DNA of 64,000 nucleotides from the NCBI GenBank assembly GCA_026874595.1, contig JAPPUL010000089.1:585001-649000 (forward strand), in the 5' to 3' direction. The notes below the pieces were generated by a model that made no database searches, was not told where the DNA came from, and worked only from the letters and a program-made list of their open reading frames with translations. A program made the position numbers and the translations under genes. Source of the stretch: Sipunculus nudus. Its lineage: Eukaryota > Annelida > Sipuncula > Golfingiida > Sipunculidae. Shown one piece after another: positions 35,417 through 45,404 of the stretch. How positions within the stretch are numbered: position 1 is the first letter of the stretch; every line of letters begins with the position of its first letter.

Positions 35417-36061
35417 ATAAACCTTAAAAGCTATACCAAGCATTACATCAAAACCTATAGTTCTAGAACCTAGCCCTGTTATGGTATTAGTAGCAGGATT
35501 AACTTTCTCATAATGAGTGAGTCCAAAATATCCTCTCACCTCCCCAACAATTTGAACAACACTAGTAATAGGAATATAAAATCCCAGCCCATAAATAAGC
35601 TCTACTAGATCTTTATTAATAACAGTACCTACAGGGGGGGGGGTCTTGTGAGCTAGTAATCGATTATAAGATACGCCAACTCCCGTCCACAAATATTTTA
35701 TAAAAGGACCTGATACTTTAAGCATAACGGGAACCCCTATATAATGACCTTCTGTTTTTATAGTATCCTCCTGCTTCACCCCTCTTCCGGTATACACTAC
35801 ACCAATCTCAAGTCCAATCCCATATATAAATATTCCTTCAAACAAATATGCGAATTCAACAAATAGCCCACCAGTACCGGTAATATAAGGCCCAATAGAA
35901 AGCTCGTTATCGTTCTTATCAAACGTACTATCGAATCCAGGCATAAGCCAGTTGAAAGTTGCCCCACCCTTTGCAGAAGTTTTAACCTCAAAACCGGCAA
36001 AGCTATTATTAGCCATTATAACTAACAGTAAGGCTATACTTAATACTAACATTTTTTTCAT
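35414..36061 (-). CDS. Outer-membrane beta-barrel protein with an internal C10 tract
   Basis: A 215-residue protein with a cleavable signal peptide (MKKMLVLSIALLLVIMANNSFAG) and alternating amphipathic strands typical of small OMP_b-brl barrels (GPYITGTGGLFVEFAYLF, IYGIGLEIGVVYTGRG, YIGVPVMLKVSGPF, TIGFDVMLGIAFKVY with C-terminal aromatic residues). Around codon 139-143 (HKTPPPVG) the coding strand has ten consecutive C, which in DNA this AT-rich is exceptional and prone to slippage. It is the last gene of the reverse-strand lactate/TRAP block, 53 bases after the permease. Function is unknown; it may be an outer-membrane channel. Confidence 0.82.
   Translation of the reverse strand: MKKMLVLSIALLLVIMANNSFAGFEVKTSAKGGATFNWLMPGFDSTFDKNDNELSIGPYITGTGGLFVEFAYLFEGIFIYGIGLEIGVVYTGRGVKQEDTIKTEGHYIGVPVMLKVSGPFIKYLWTGVGVSYNRLLAHKTPPPVGTVINKDLVELIYGLGFYIPITSVVQIVGEVRGYFGLTHYEKVNPATNTITGLGSRTIGFDVMLGIAFKVY
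35634..35643. repeat. Ten-base G:C homopolymer within an outer-membrane protein gene
   Basis: Ten uninterrupted G on the plus strand (C on the coding strand) lie inside the beta-barrel gene. A change of one base would shift the frame and truncate the protein at about two thirds of its length. Confidence 0.95.
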
Positions 36062-36114
36062 ATCTTTCTCCTTTTATAAAGCTAGTAAATACTTTAGCTT
36101 AATAACTAATATAA

Positions 36115-38136
36115 TTATGAAGCAGTAGTTTTAACTCTAACCTTTTGTATAATAAATACTAGTCCCAAGATTAATAGACCAAGCAAATAAAAATAGTATC
36201 GTAAATCATGCTCCACATTAAATATAGATGCTGTTATACCTGGTTGAAAAAGTATAAAAGAAGCTATTAAGAATAATGGCACATCATACCATTTATTTTT
36301 TGTAACATACCATCCTTGCAATGCACTAGCAAAAGAAAAAGAAGCAATAGCTGCCATAATAAAAATTAAGATGCCTGTTAGCCAACTATCTATACCATAA
36401 AGTATTAACTCTGTATTAAAAATAAACATAAATGGGATTATAGCTGTTCTTATGTCGTAAATAAATGCTTGTATACCAGTGTGAATAGGATTAGATTCGG
36501 CAATGGCTGCCGCTGTATAAGCTGCTAAGCCAACTGGCGGTGTGTCGTCGGCCAAAATACCAAAATAAAAACAAAATAAATGAGCTGCTATTAACGGTAT
36601 TTCTACACCGTAATCCGAGCCAACACTAGATATTATAGGAGCTGTTATTATTGCCATAACAATATATGTTGCTGTAGTTGGCAGACCCATACCAAGTATA
36701 AGGCACGCTACTGCTGTAATTATTAATAGTAATACTATATTTCCTGCTGAAAGCATTATAACTGCATCATTTATAATAGTCCCAATTCCAATACCTACAA
36801 TCCCAACTATTATGCCAGCAGATGCAGTAGCTAAGGCAACCGGCGCCATCTTCTTTGATCCCTCAACCATTCCACTTATAATTATTAAAGAACCTTCCTT
36901 AAGGCCTTTAATAATAAGCTGTATGTTCGGTCGTTCTGCGTTTATAAGCTGGTTTACTACTTCTCTAATAAGAATAACGACTATAAGGCACAATATTGAC
37001 CAAAATACAGCTACTTGTGGCGAATGTCTTACAATTATTAGTTCGTAAACCAAAAGACCAAGAGGTATTAAATAATAAAACCCTTCTTTTAAAACTGATA
37101 TAGTAGCCTGCAGGTCTTCTTTTAATAAACCGCGCATTCCAAGCTTTAAAGCTTCTAAATGTGTAACGTAAAATAGTGCAAAATATGATGCTAGGGCAGG
37201 GATAATAGCTGCTTTTATTACAGAAATATAACTTACATTGACATACTCGGCAATTATAAAAGCCGCAGCCCCCATAATAGGAGGCATAAGTTGGCCATCT
37301 GTACTAGCTGCAACCTCTATAGCTGCTGCCTTCTTTGCCGGATAGCCTACCTTCTTCATAAGAGGTATAGTAAATGTTCCAGTAGTAACTATATTTGCAA
37401 TACTTGACCCTGATACCATGCCTGTAAGCCCACTCGATACTACCGAAGCCTTTGCAGGACCGCCCCTAAACCTCCCAAAAAGTGATAAGGCTAGATCAAT
37501 AAAAAACTTACCTGCTCCACCTTTGTCCATAATAGAGCCAAATAATACAAATAAATATACTATTGAGGCTGAAACATCAAGAGGTATTCCATATATACCT
37601 TCTGTTGATAATGAGGTTTGGGATAAATATTTGTTAAAATCAATCCCACTATGACTTAATACGCCAGGTAGATAAGGAGCTAGAAAAGCATATATTGAAA
37701 ATACTATCGCTATAATTGGTAAGGCAGGCCCTACTGCTCGTCTTGTTGCCTCCAGCAATAGTATTACGAGCACTAAGCCTGCTATTAAATCTAGTGCTAA
37801 TGGATCGCTACTTCGCTTACTAACATCCGGCCAGTCCATTATTATATATAATGCACTAAGCCCTCCTATTATAGCTAAACTATAGTTTATTACCTTGCCT
37901 AACTTTGTATCTGTACTAGCAAAAAGCTTTGAAGATGTATAGACAAATATAAATGAGATAGCAAAACCAAGGTGAATAGCACGTATGTATATCTCGTCTA
38001 CTATAACTACTCTATCTATAAGTAGCTGAAATATAGCCCATGCTAAACCTAGTACAAATAATGTCTTATTACTAAGATAGTCCTTTATAGAAAATGACTT
38101 CTCATCATCACCCACAGGCCTAGATCTATCTTTCAT
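36115..38136 (-). CDS. TAXI-type TRAP transporter permease, fused subunits (second system)
   Basis: A 673-residue polytopic protein of the DctQ-DctM fusion class, paralogous to the one at 8371. The N-terminal helices represent the small subunit; the DctM part shows SSGLTGMVSGSSIANIVTTGTFTIPLMKKVGY, EVAASTDGQLMPPIMGAAAFIIAEY and LILGMGLPTTATYIVMAI, and ADDTPPVGLAAYTAAAIAESNP near the end. It should drive ion-coupled uptake with the receptor encoded 50 bases upstream. Its place after lutABC and a D-lactate-type dehydrogenase suggests lactate or another 2-hydroxy acid as substrate. Confidence 0.93.
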   Translation of the reverse strand: MKDRSRPVGDDEKSFSIKDYLSNKTLFVLGLAWAIFQLLIDRVVIVDEIYIRAIHLGFAISFIFVYTSSKLFASTDTKLGKVINYSLAIIGGLSALYIIMDWPDVSKRSSDPLALDLIAGLVLVILLLEATRRAVGPALPIIAIVFSIYAFLAPYLPGVLSHSGIDFNKYLSQTSLSTEGIYGIPLDVSASIVYLFVLFGSIMDKGGAGKFFIDLALSLFGRFRGGPAKASVVSSGLTGMVSGSSIANIVTTGTFTIPLMKKVGYPAKKAAAIEVAASTDGQLMPPIMGAAAFIIAEYVNVSYISVIKAAIIPALASYFALFYVTHLEALKLGMRGLLKEDLQATISVLKEGFYYLIPLGLLVYELIIVRHSPQVAVFWSILCLIVVILIREVVNQLINAERPNIQLIIKGLKEGSLIIISGMVEGSKKMAPVALATASAGIIVGIVGIGIGTIINDAVIMLSAGNIVLLLIITAVACLILGMGLPTTATYIVMAIITAPIISSVGSDYGVEIPLIAAHLFCFYFGILADDTPPVGLAAYTAAAIAESNPIHTGIQAFIYDIRTAIIPFMFIFNTELILYGIDSWLTGILIFIMAAIASFSFASALQGWYVTKNKWYDVPLFLIASFILFQPGITASIFNVEHDLRYYFYLLGLLILGLVFIIQKVRVKTTAS

Positions 38137-38186
38137 TGTATGTCTCTCCTCTTCATTGTTTGACTTGTTTAGCTTAATATAAAGAT

Positions 38187-39176
38187 TTATCTTAGTCTTT
38201 TATCTATCTTATCAAGCAAACCCGCTTCTTTATAATACTTTAACGCTCCCTTGTGTATAGGTGCTGATAAGCCTTTAAGTAAGTCTTCCTTCTTTAACAA
38301 AGCATAAGAAGGATGAAAGTTCCTTACCTCATCAAAATTATCAAAAACCTCTTTGGTAACTATATAGGCAATCTCCTCACTTACTCTTGTTGAACTTACT
38401 AATGTTGCCCTAACCCCTATTGTATTTACATCTGATGTGTTTGCACTATTGGGATACAAGGCCCGCGGTATCGTTGCCTTTGTATAATAAGAATACTTAT
38501 TTTCCAGCTTATTAATAACTGACTCATCAAGTGATACAAGCCTTACCTTTATTCTACCTGATGTTGCCTCCTTTATACTTCCATTCGGATGTCCTACTGT
38601 ATAGAAAAAAGCGTCAAGTCTTTCATCTTGTACTAATCTAGAAGAGCTTATAGGTTTAACTGCTTTTTCATTTATATCACTTACCGATAATCCTACAATC
38701 GATAATAAATCCTCTACATTCCTTCTGTGCCCTGTTCCAGGCAACCCTATATTGACACGCTTGCCCTTTAAGCCAAGAGCATTTTCTATCCCACTGTCAA
38801 CAGATGCTATCAATGTTAAAGCTTCTGCATGAAGGGAAAATAAAGACCTTAAATCAGTTTGCTTACCCTTCTTTTCCCAATCGCCAAGTCCTGCATAAGC
38901 TAAGTATTGTATGTCAGACTGCGCAATACCAAAATCAATCCCTCCTGCTAATACCGTGTTGACATTATATACAGAACCGGCTGTTGACTCTGCTGTTGCC
39001 TTTATTCCATAATCATCTTCTTTTGCATTAACCAATTTACATATATTCTGTCCAACAGGATAGTATACTCCTGTTTGTCCACCTGTACCTATCGTTATGA
39101 ACTTACCCCTACTACAATTAAACTGCATGAACACTAATAAAATAAAAGAAATAACTAAATAATAATATCTACCCAT
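38187..39176 (-). CDS. TAXI-family TRAP substrate-binding lipoprotein (second system)
   Basis: A 329-residue receptor with signal peptide MGRYYYLVISFILLVFMQFNCSRG; a cysteine after QFN looks like a relaxed lipobox. The mature part begins FITIGTGGQTGVYYPVGQNIC and has SAGSVYNVN-type (STAGSVYNVNTVLAGGIDFGIAQSD) and GKRVNIGLPGTGHRRNVEDLL stretches typical of TAXI receptors. It is only distantly similar to the receptor at 7162. The gene follows the dehydrogenase by 207 bases and precedes its permease by 50. Substrate is inferred from the neighbours only. Confidence 0.93.
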   Translation of the reverse strand: MGRYYYLVISFILLVFMQFNCSRGKFITIGTGGQTGVYYPVGQNICKLVNAKEDDYGIKATAESTAGSVYNVNTVLAGGIDFGIAQSDIQYLAYAGLGDWEKKGKQTDLRSLFSLHAEALTLIASVDSGIENALGLKGKRVNIGLPGTGHRRNVEDLLSIVGLSVSDINEKAVKPISSSRLVQDERLDAFFYTVGHPNGSIKEATSGRIKVRLVSLDESVINKLENKYSYYTKATIPRALYPNSANTSDVNTIGVRATLVSSTRVSEEIAYIVTKEVFDNFDEVRNFHPSYALLKKEDLLKGLSAPIHKGALKYYKEAGLLDKIDKRLR

Positions 39177-39383
39177 ATCTATTATCCTCCATTTATTTTT
39201 CTTTTAAAGAACGTTTATGTTATATAGCCATTATATAGGAATATATAAAAACATCCAAAGCAAAAGTAATAAATTTAGGTCAAAAAGACGAAGCTTTTTT
39301 TTAAAATTAACATATTGTCTTAGGAATAAGTAATTACAAGGTATGGAATGGCATCCTTTTGAAGTTCTATTATTCTTTCTTTT

Positions 39384-42290
39384 TCAAGATGAGTGTCCGT
39401 CATTATTAAGTGCACTATATAATATCTCAACTGAATGTAGAGCGTTAGCTCCTGTGCCATCTTTAATTTGGCTTCTACAACTAGTTCCATTAGCACATAT
39501 AACACTAGCGCTATTTGCCGTCCTTACAGTTGGGAATAATACTAATTCACCTATCTTCATCGATAACTCATAATGATCTTTCTCATATCCAAAGAATCCT
39601 GCCATCCCACAACAGCCAGATGCGATATCTTCTACTTTATAATTCTCTGGATAGGATAATATGTATTTAACAGACTCCACAGAACCTAATACTTTTTGGT
39701 AGCAATGACCATGTAGTAAAATAGTTTTATTTTTGTTAGAAAATAAACTTTTAGTTATTCGTCCATTACTTGCCTCACGAGCCAGGAACTCGTCTATCAT
39801 AAATGTATTCTGTGATATAAGCTTTGCACTATCAAGAAGTTCTTTATCTACAAGGTCAATATACTCATCTTTAACGGTTAAAACTGCAGACGGCTCAATA
39901 CCTATAAGAGGCTCCGAAGAAGATATAGAGTCTCTTAGCATCTTAACATTACTAATAGCTTTTTTCTTAGCTTTCCTTATAAGCCCATTAGACAACAGTG
40001 CACGGCCACTATTAATGTAATGAGGTTTTATATAATAACCTAGCTTATTTAAAACTAAAATAGCCTTAATACCAATATCTACATCAATATAGTTAGTAAA
40101 CTCATCTACAAAGAGATTTAAAGAACCTGTTTTATTTGTAAGCGATTTATTAATATTAGCTAAATTCTTTTTAATCCATCTTTCTAGGGTAGTTTTATGT
40201 ACTTTGGGTATTTCTCTTTTTAAACTAAGTTTTAACATTCCTTTAATCATTCTACTCTTTAAACTATAGTTAAATAGTCTAGGATAAATAGACCCAAGCT
40301 TATACATACTTGGCATATATGCTGATAATAATACTCTAAGTGGGACCTTATTATCATCATAATAATGTTGCAGATACTCAGCTTTTAATTTTGTCATATC
40401 AACATTAGACGGACACTCAGCCTTACATCCTTTGCAAGAAAGACAGTGATCAAGTATTTTGTATACTTCTTTGTTTTTAAAAGAATTTCCGTTATTAAAA
40501 GACTCTCTTAAGAGATTAGCTCGGGCTCTGGTTGTAAAAGCCTCATCTTTACTTGCCATATAACTAGGACACATAATACCGCTAAGCGATTTACGGCATG
40601 AGCCCACTCCATTACACTTCTCTATCATCCCAAGCATCCCATAAGAACTTGCAAAATCAAATGTTGTATCTACATCATTAACCTTTTTCTCTGGATCATA
40701 TCTAAGATTAGACGACATTTCAACAGAATCTATTATCTTACCTCTATTAAATACATTTAACGGATCCCACGTTTTCTTTATCCTCTTTAGTAAGTTATAA
40801 TTATGCTCTCCGATAATAAGAGGTATAAACTCACTCCTTGACCTACCATCTCCATGTTCACCACTAATTGACCCTTTATACTTCTTTACAAGTGTAGCTG
40901 CCTCTAAAGCCACTTCCTTAAATATCTTATGGTCTTTACTGCTTTTTAAGTTAAGAACAGGCCTTAAGTGTAACTCTCCTACAGATATATGAGCATAGTA
41001 TACACAAGATAAATTATACTTATCTAATATTAACTGAAACTCCTTAAGATACTCTTCTAATGAGTTGGCACTAACTGCACTATCTTCTATAAATGGAATC
41101 GGTTTAGCATCTCCTGGCATATTAGCTAATATCCCAAGCCCTGCGTTACGCAGATCCCATGCTTTTTGTATATCATTATCAAGCAAGATTGGAAAGTGAT
41201 AGCCCAAATTAGCTTTTTTCATGTCAGATTCAAGCCTGTCTCTTATGCTATATAGCTCTTCTTCTGTGTCAGCAATAAATTCTACCATAATGACCGCTTC
41301 AGGCTCACCTTTTATAAAAAACCTATTTCTAGCTTGCTCTATATTATCTTTTGTAAGATCTACTATAGCTTTATCCATAAGCTCAACCGCCTGGGGCTTA
41401 TGTTCTAATGCTATTAAATTAGCTTTTGCTGCCTCTATTATAGAATCCAAATGTACACAAATAAGTCCTACTCGCTTATTCAATATGGGAATTATATTAA
41501 GCTTAATCTCGGTTGTAAAAGCTAGCGTCCCTTCTGAGCCAGTTAATAACTTTGCCATGTTAAATCTAGCACCGCCATCACAAAAAACCTCTGAGCTAGC
41601 TAAGACATCTAGGGCATAACCCGTATTGCGTCTTAATACCTTCTTATCTGGATATCCTTTATTTATCTCCTCTTTGTTTTTAGGGTCTGATAATATATCT
41701 TTAATATTATTATAAATATTACTTTCTAATGAACTGCCATTACACTTAGCCTCAAACTCAGCTTTACTTATATAGCCAAACTCAACCTCAGATGTATCAC
41801 TTAGTATAGTCTTTAAAGATATTATATGATCGCGTGTAGTACCATATACTAGAGAATGAAGACCAGCAGAATTATTACCTACCATCCCCCCCATCATACA
41901 CCGATTAGAACTAGATGTCTCAGGTGCAAAGAATAACTTATATCGTTTAAGGTAGCTATTAAGCTCATCATATACAACCCCAGGTTCCACTCTAACCCAA
42001 CCTTCCTCTTTGTTAACTTCAAGTATCTTGTTCATTAAAGATACGTCAACAATAATCCCAGAACCAACTACCTGCCCCGCTAAAGATGTGCCCGCAGTAC
42101 GTGGTATTATAGTTAGTTCATGCTCTTTGGCAAAAGTAATAATCTTTATTATATCTTCTTTATTTCTAGGTAAGCATACCATGCTAGGTACTTCTCTATA
42201 TACAGATGCATCAGTTGCATAAAGTAATCGTGATGTCTCATCATTAAGGACTTTACCTTCTAAAGAAGTTTTTAACTCTTCTATATTCAT
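39384..42290 (-). CDS. FAD- and Fe-S-containing D-lactate (2-hydroxy acid) dehydrogenase
   Basis: A 968-residue fusion. Residues about 30-180 are the FAD-binding PCMH domain (TIIPRTAGTSLAGQVVGSGIIVDVSLMNKIL), about 210-500 the GlcD-type FAD-oxidase C domain (GEHGDGRSRSEFIP). Then come two Fe-S motifs (CNGVGSCRKSLSGIMCPSY and CLSCKGCKAECP at about 555-640) and a CCG-type domain at the end (HGHCYQKVL, then SGCCGMAGFFGYEKDHYELSM). This layout is that of Dld-type D-lactate dehydrogenases and YdiJ-like D-2-hydroxyglutarate dehydrogenases, which pass electrons to quinone or cytochrome. The lutABC context favours D-lactate. It is 163 bases downstream of lutC. Confidence 0.9.
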   Translation of the reverse strand: MNIEELKTSLEGKVLNDETSRLLYATDASVYREVPSMVCLPRNKEDIIKIITFAKEHELTIIPRTAGTSLAGQVVGSGIIVDVSLMNKILEVNKEEGWVRVEPGVVYDELNSYLKRYKLFFAPETSSSNRCMMGGMVGNNSAGLHSLVYGTTRDHIISLKTILSDTSEVEFGYISKAEFEAKCNGSSLESNIYNNIKDILSDPKNKEEINKGYPDKKVLRRNTGYALDVLASSEVFCDGGARFNMAKLLTGSEGTLAFTTEIKLNIIPILNKRVGLICVHLDSIIEAAKANLIALEHKPQAVELMDKAIVDLTKDNIEQARNRFFIKGEPEAVIMVEFIADTEEELYSIRDRLESDMKKANLGYHFPILLDNDIQKAWDLRNAGLGILANMPGDAKPIPFIEDSAVSANSLEEYLKEFQLILDKYNLSCVYYAHISVGELHLRPVLNLKSSKDHKIFKEVALEAATLVKKYKGSISGEHGDGRSRSEFIPLIIGEHNYNLLKRIKKTWDPLNVFNRGKIIDSVEMSSNLRYDPEKKVNDVDTTFDFASSYGMLGMIEKCNGVGSCRKSLSGIMCPSYMASKDEAFTTRARANLLRESFNNGNSFKNKEVYKILDHCLSCKGCKAECPSNVDMTKLKAEYLQHYYDDNKVPLRVLLSAYMPSMYKLGSIYPRLFNYSLKSRMIKGMLKLSLKREIPKVHKTTLERWIKKNLANINKSLTNKTGSLNLFVDEFTNYIDVDIGIKAILVLNKLGYYIKPHYINSGRALLSNGLIRKAKKKAISNVKMLRDSISSSEPLIGIEPSAVLTVKDEYIDLVDKELLDSAKLISQNTFMIDEFLAREASNGRITKSLFSNKNKTILLHGHCYQKVLGSVESVKYILSYPENYKVEDIASGCCGMAGFFGYEKDHYELSMKIGELVLFPTVRTANSASVICANGTSCRSQIKDGTGANALHSVEILYSALNNDGHSS

Positions 42291-42453
42291 ATGTTTTTAT
42301 ATATCCATAATTCTTTTCTATATTTAGATTTATAATTTACCTTATATAAACTCCTTAGTCAAGGAATAATTCTAATATCTGTTGGGACTTGTTCTATATA
42401 GTTGCTATAGTTGCTTAAAGATTAGAATAATAAAGCTAATATATTAGTGATGG

Positions 42454-43119
42454 TTAATTACTCAATAGAAACACAATTAGCTCTTTTGGGCCATGGACAC
42501 CGTGAGTTAATACAAATTCTATATCAGCTGTTTTTGAGGGGCCTGATACTAAAACAATATTTGTAGTATTTGTCCAATCTGCATTTTCTATTGCTTCTAA
42601 AAATGTGTTATATATATTTTTACTATCTAAAATAGCTATGTGTATTGGTGGCACCAATGACATCGATCTTGGCTCTTCTTTTGTAGGGCATATTATAAGA
42701 GTGCCTGTATCTGCTATTCCTCCTACTGTAGTAGTTATAGAGGCATCTATACTAAATAACTTTTCTTTAAAATTGTTAATATTATCAGGGTAACTAACAA
42801 GTTCTATATCGCTTTTGGACATCGCAAGGGATAGCTTTTTACCAATATCTGTTTTTTCTGAATATAGTAAAGTCTTAATTTTCTTTTTTTGTAGAATGTC
42901 TTGTGTGTCTTTAACAATATTGTCATTAGTAGTATCATATACCTTTGCATTATGAACGTTTATTAGTAAATCTTTTAGTCTGTCAAGCTTATTATTAAAG
43001 ACTTTTTTAGTATTAAGGATATTAGAATATAGAGTGTCATAATCATTATGTTGTAAGACATTATTATTAAATATAGACTTTTTAAGACGTGATAATATAT
43101 TAACCTTGGCATTACTCAT
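42454..43119 (-). CDS. lutC: LutC-like LUD-domain protein of lactate oxidation
   Basis: A 221-residue protein with the LUD fold. The C-terminal signature SKTADIEFVLTHGVHGPKELIVFLL and the GGIADTGTLIICPTKEEPRSMSLVPPIHIAIL stretch are those of LutC/YkgG. With LutA and LutB it forms the L-lactate oxidation complex known from Bacillus and relatives. Its start overlaps the end of lutB by eight bases, so translation is coupled. Confidence 0.92.
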   Translation of the reverse strand: MSNAKVNILSRLKKSIFNNNVLQHNDYDTLYSNILNTKKVFNNKLDRLKDLLINVHNAKVYDTTNDNIVKDTQDILQKKKIKTLLYSEKTDIGKKLSLAMSKSDIELVSYPDNINNFKEKLFSIDASITTTVGGIADTGTLIICPTKEEPRSMSLVPPIHIAILDSKNIYNTFLEAIENADWTNTTNIVLVSGPSKTADIEFVLTHGVHGPKELIVFLLSN

Positions 43120-44548
43120 AATCGACTCCTCTTTGCTTAAGCAGCTTATTAAGCGACTCCTTAGCTAGTTTAGGGGGGACTCTAAACTTATTCCACTCTT
43201 TTAGAGGACCAAAGTTAAGCCGCCTTTTATACATTATTGGCCTTCCGACACTAAGTAATAGCCTATATATCCTAGGTGATGAGTATAGCATTCGCCATAA
43301 TTTCCATATAATACCTTCAATTAAGTTTTTTTGACGTTCATTACTTGCAATATTTGCAATATTTGAACCACGAGGCTTTTCAACAGCTTCATTTCTTAGT
43401 TTAATAATAATATCAGCTAAAGGTATCTTAACAGGACATACTTCTGAACAAGCGTTACATAAACTTGATGCAGTTGGTAGCTCTCCTGCCTTCTTCATCC
43501 CTTCCATCATCGTAGTAAGTATTTTACCAATAGGACCAGGATAAACATATCCATAGCCATGCCCGCCTATTGACAAGTATATTGGACAATGATTTAAACA
43601 GGCTCCACAACGGATACATAATAATGCTTCTTGGACTTCTTTATTAGCATATATCTTACTACGTCCATTATCAAGAATCACTAAATGCACTTCATCTGGC
43701 CCATCTTTTTCATTCTCCTTTCTTGGGGAGTTAATCATATTAAAATAAGTTGTAATCTTTTGTCCGGTAGCTGATCTTGTAAGCAAGCTAAGAAGTGGTG
43801 GCACCTCCTCAAGCTTTTCTACTACTTTTTCTATGCCCATTATAGCAATATGTACAGGAGGTACGGTTGTACACATCCGTCCATTACCTTCATTCTCTAC
43901 TAAACAAAGAGTTCCTGTATCTGCAACTGCAAAGTTTACTCCGCTAAGACCAATTTGTGCCTCACGAAACTTTTTACGAAGTTTTGCTCTTGCTATTTTT
44001 GTTAGCTCTTTTATTTCTTCTGTATATTTAGTTCCTAGTTTTTCCTCAAATAGTTTTGCTATCTGTCTCTTATCTTTGTGAATCGCAGGCACTATTATAT
44101 GGTAAGGCTTTTCTTTGGCAAGCTGGATTATATATTCCCCAAGGTCTGTTTCTATACATTCAATCCCATTCTCCTCTAAAAAGTCATTTAAGTGTATCTC
44201 CTCTGAGACCATGGACTTACCTTTTACTAGCTTATTTGCATTATGGGTTCTTATTATATCTAGTATAATATTATTAGCACTATCGGATGTTTGGGCCCAG
44301 TGTACTTTTATCCCATTCTTTTGACAATTGCTTTCAAGCCTTTCAAGTAAATCTGGCAGGTTAGATAAGGCTTTTACCTTTATATAGTTTCCTAAGTTTC
44401 TTAAATACTCAAGTTCTTCTTTATCACTAAAAGCTTCTTTACGGCGTTTAACTATGCTATCCATTGCCAGTCTAAAGTTTTTTCGCCCCTCTCGCCCTTC
44501 AAGCTCTTTCTTAACTCTTTTTTTAAACTCACTATTCTTTTTAGCCAT
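43112..44548 (-). CDS. lutB: LutB-like iron-sulfur LUD protein of lactate oxidation
   Basis: A 478-residue protein. The N-terminal LUD domain (to about 300) has VNFAVADTGTLCLVENEGNGRMCTTVPPVHIAIMG; a two-cluster ferredoxin segment follows (CIRCGACLNHCPIY and CNACSEVCPVKIPL, about 312-375), and a C-terminal DUF3390-like tail. It is the largest subunit of the LutABC L-lactate oxidising system, passing electrons through its 4Fe-4S clusters. It overlaps lutA upstream and lutC downstream by eight bases each, the tight organisation expected for a stoichiometric complex. Confidence 0.94.
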   Translation of the reverse strand: MAKKNSEFKKRVKKELEGREGRKNFRLAMDSIVKRRKEAFSDKEELEYLRNLGNYIKVKALSNLPDLLERLESNCQKNGIKVHWAQTSDSANNIILDIIRTHNANKLVKGKSMVSEEIHLNDFLEENGIECIETDLGEYIIQLAKEKPYHIIVPAIHKDKRQIAKLFEEKLGTKYTEEIKELTKIARAKLRKKFREAQIGLSGVNFAVADTGTLCLVENEGNGRMCTTVPPVHIAIMGIEKVVEKLEEVPPLLSLLTRSATGQKITTYFNMINSPRKENEKDGPDEVHLVILDNGRSKIYANKEVQEALLCIRCGACLNHCPIYLSIGGHGYGYVYPGPIGKILTTMMEGMKKAGELPTASSLCNACSEVCPVKIPLADIIIKLRNEAVEKPRGSNIANIASNERQKNLIEGIIWKLWRMLYSSPRIYRLLLSVGRPIMYKRRLNFGPLKEWNKFRVPPKLAKESLNKLLKQRGVDYE

Positions 44549-45299
44549 TAGTTCGCTCCCACAAAAAGGTAGCTATATGTTTTGTTGGTAAATTAATCTC
44601 CTGCTTTTTTAAAGCCCCATCTATGTTTAAAAGACATCCACTTTCACTGCCAAGAACTACATCAGCTTTCGACTTTAAGGCATTCGTAACTTTATCATTA
44701 ACCATAACTCCTGATATTTCAGGATGCTTTACAGAAAAAGTCCCGCCAAAACCACAACATTCATTTTCTTTCTCCATCTCGACTAATTCTACATTCTTTA
44801 ATTGTCTTAAAAGTCTTTTAGGCTCCTTTCCTATATTCATAACTCGCATAGCCTGGCAAGAACTATGCCATACAGCACGTATTGGACTACCTTTGTCTTC
44901 TAACTTCACTTTTAAACAATGTACTAGAAACTCGCTAAGCTCATAAACCCTTGAGGCAAACTCTTTTACTTCTTTTAAATAAGGATCATCTTCAAAAAGC
45001 TTTAAAGAATACATCTTTAACATAGAGCCACAAGAGGCTGAGGGTACAACAACAGGATAGTCTTTATTAAATAGTTTTATTTGTTTCTTTATAACCGCCT
45101 TAGCATCACTCCAATATCCTGCATTAAAGGCAGGTTGGCTACAACATGTTTGACTTTTGGGGTAAATAACCTTTACTGACTCTTTCTCCAGAAGGTTGAT
45201 TGCTGATAGACCTGTTTTAGGATATAGTAGATTAACAAGGCAGGTACTATAAAAGTATACTGCTTTTGGTTTTTGTGGGTAGCTTCTTTCTATTGGCAT
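44541..45299 (-). CDS. lutA: LutA-like CCG-domain iron-sulfur protein of lactate oxidation
   Basis: A 252-residue protein with two cysteine-rich CCG domains, as in LutA/YkgE and heterodisulfide-reductase subunit B: CCSQPAFNAGY with VPSASCGSM, and WHSSCQAMR with NECCGFGGTFSVKHPEIS. It is the first gene of the reverse-strand lutABC operon; AGGAG precedes the ATG. Upstream lies only the ankyrin array on the same strand, about 105 bases away, so the operon promoter should be in 45300-45404, which is very AT-rich. Confidence 0.93.
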   Translation of the reverse strand: MPIERSYPQKPKAVYFYSTCLVNLLYPKTGLSAINLLEKESVKVIYPKSQTCCSQPAFNAGYWSDAKAVIKKQIKLFNKDYPVVVPSASCGSMLKMYSLKLFEDDPYLKEVKEFASRVYELSEFLVHCLKVKLEDKGSPIRAVWHSSCQAMRVMNIGKEPKRLLRQLKNVELVEMEKENECCGFGGTFSVKHPEISGVMVNDKVTNALKSKADVVLGSESGCLLNIDGALKKQEINLPTKHIATFLWERTNG

Positions 45300-45404
45300 A
45301 GACTTATTACTCCTATAATAATATACTAATATATTATTATTTATTAGCCATATATTAATAAGTCTTGCTAAATCTTAGCGTTAATGGTATTCTAATAACC
45401 TTAT

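Noticed and set aside
39284-39304. AAAAAG/CTTTTT hairpin in the gap between the dehydrogenase and the TAXI receptor
   Set aside because: A six-pair stem almost without GC; too weak to call a terminator, though it would matter for the operon claim.
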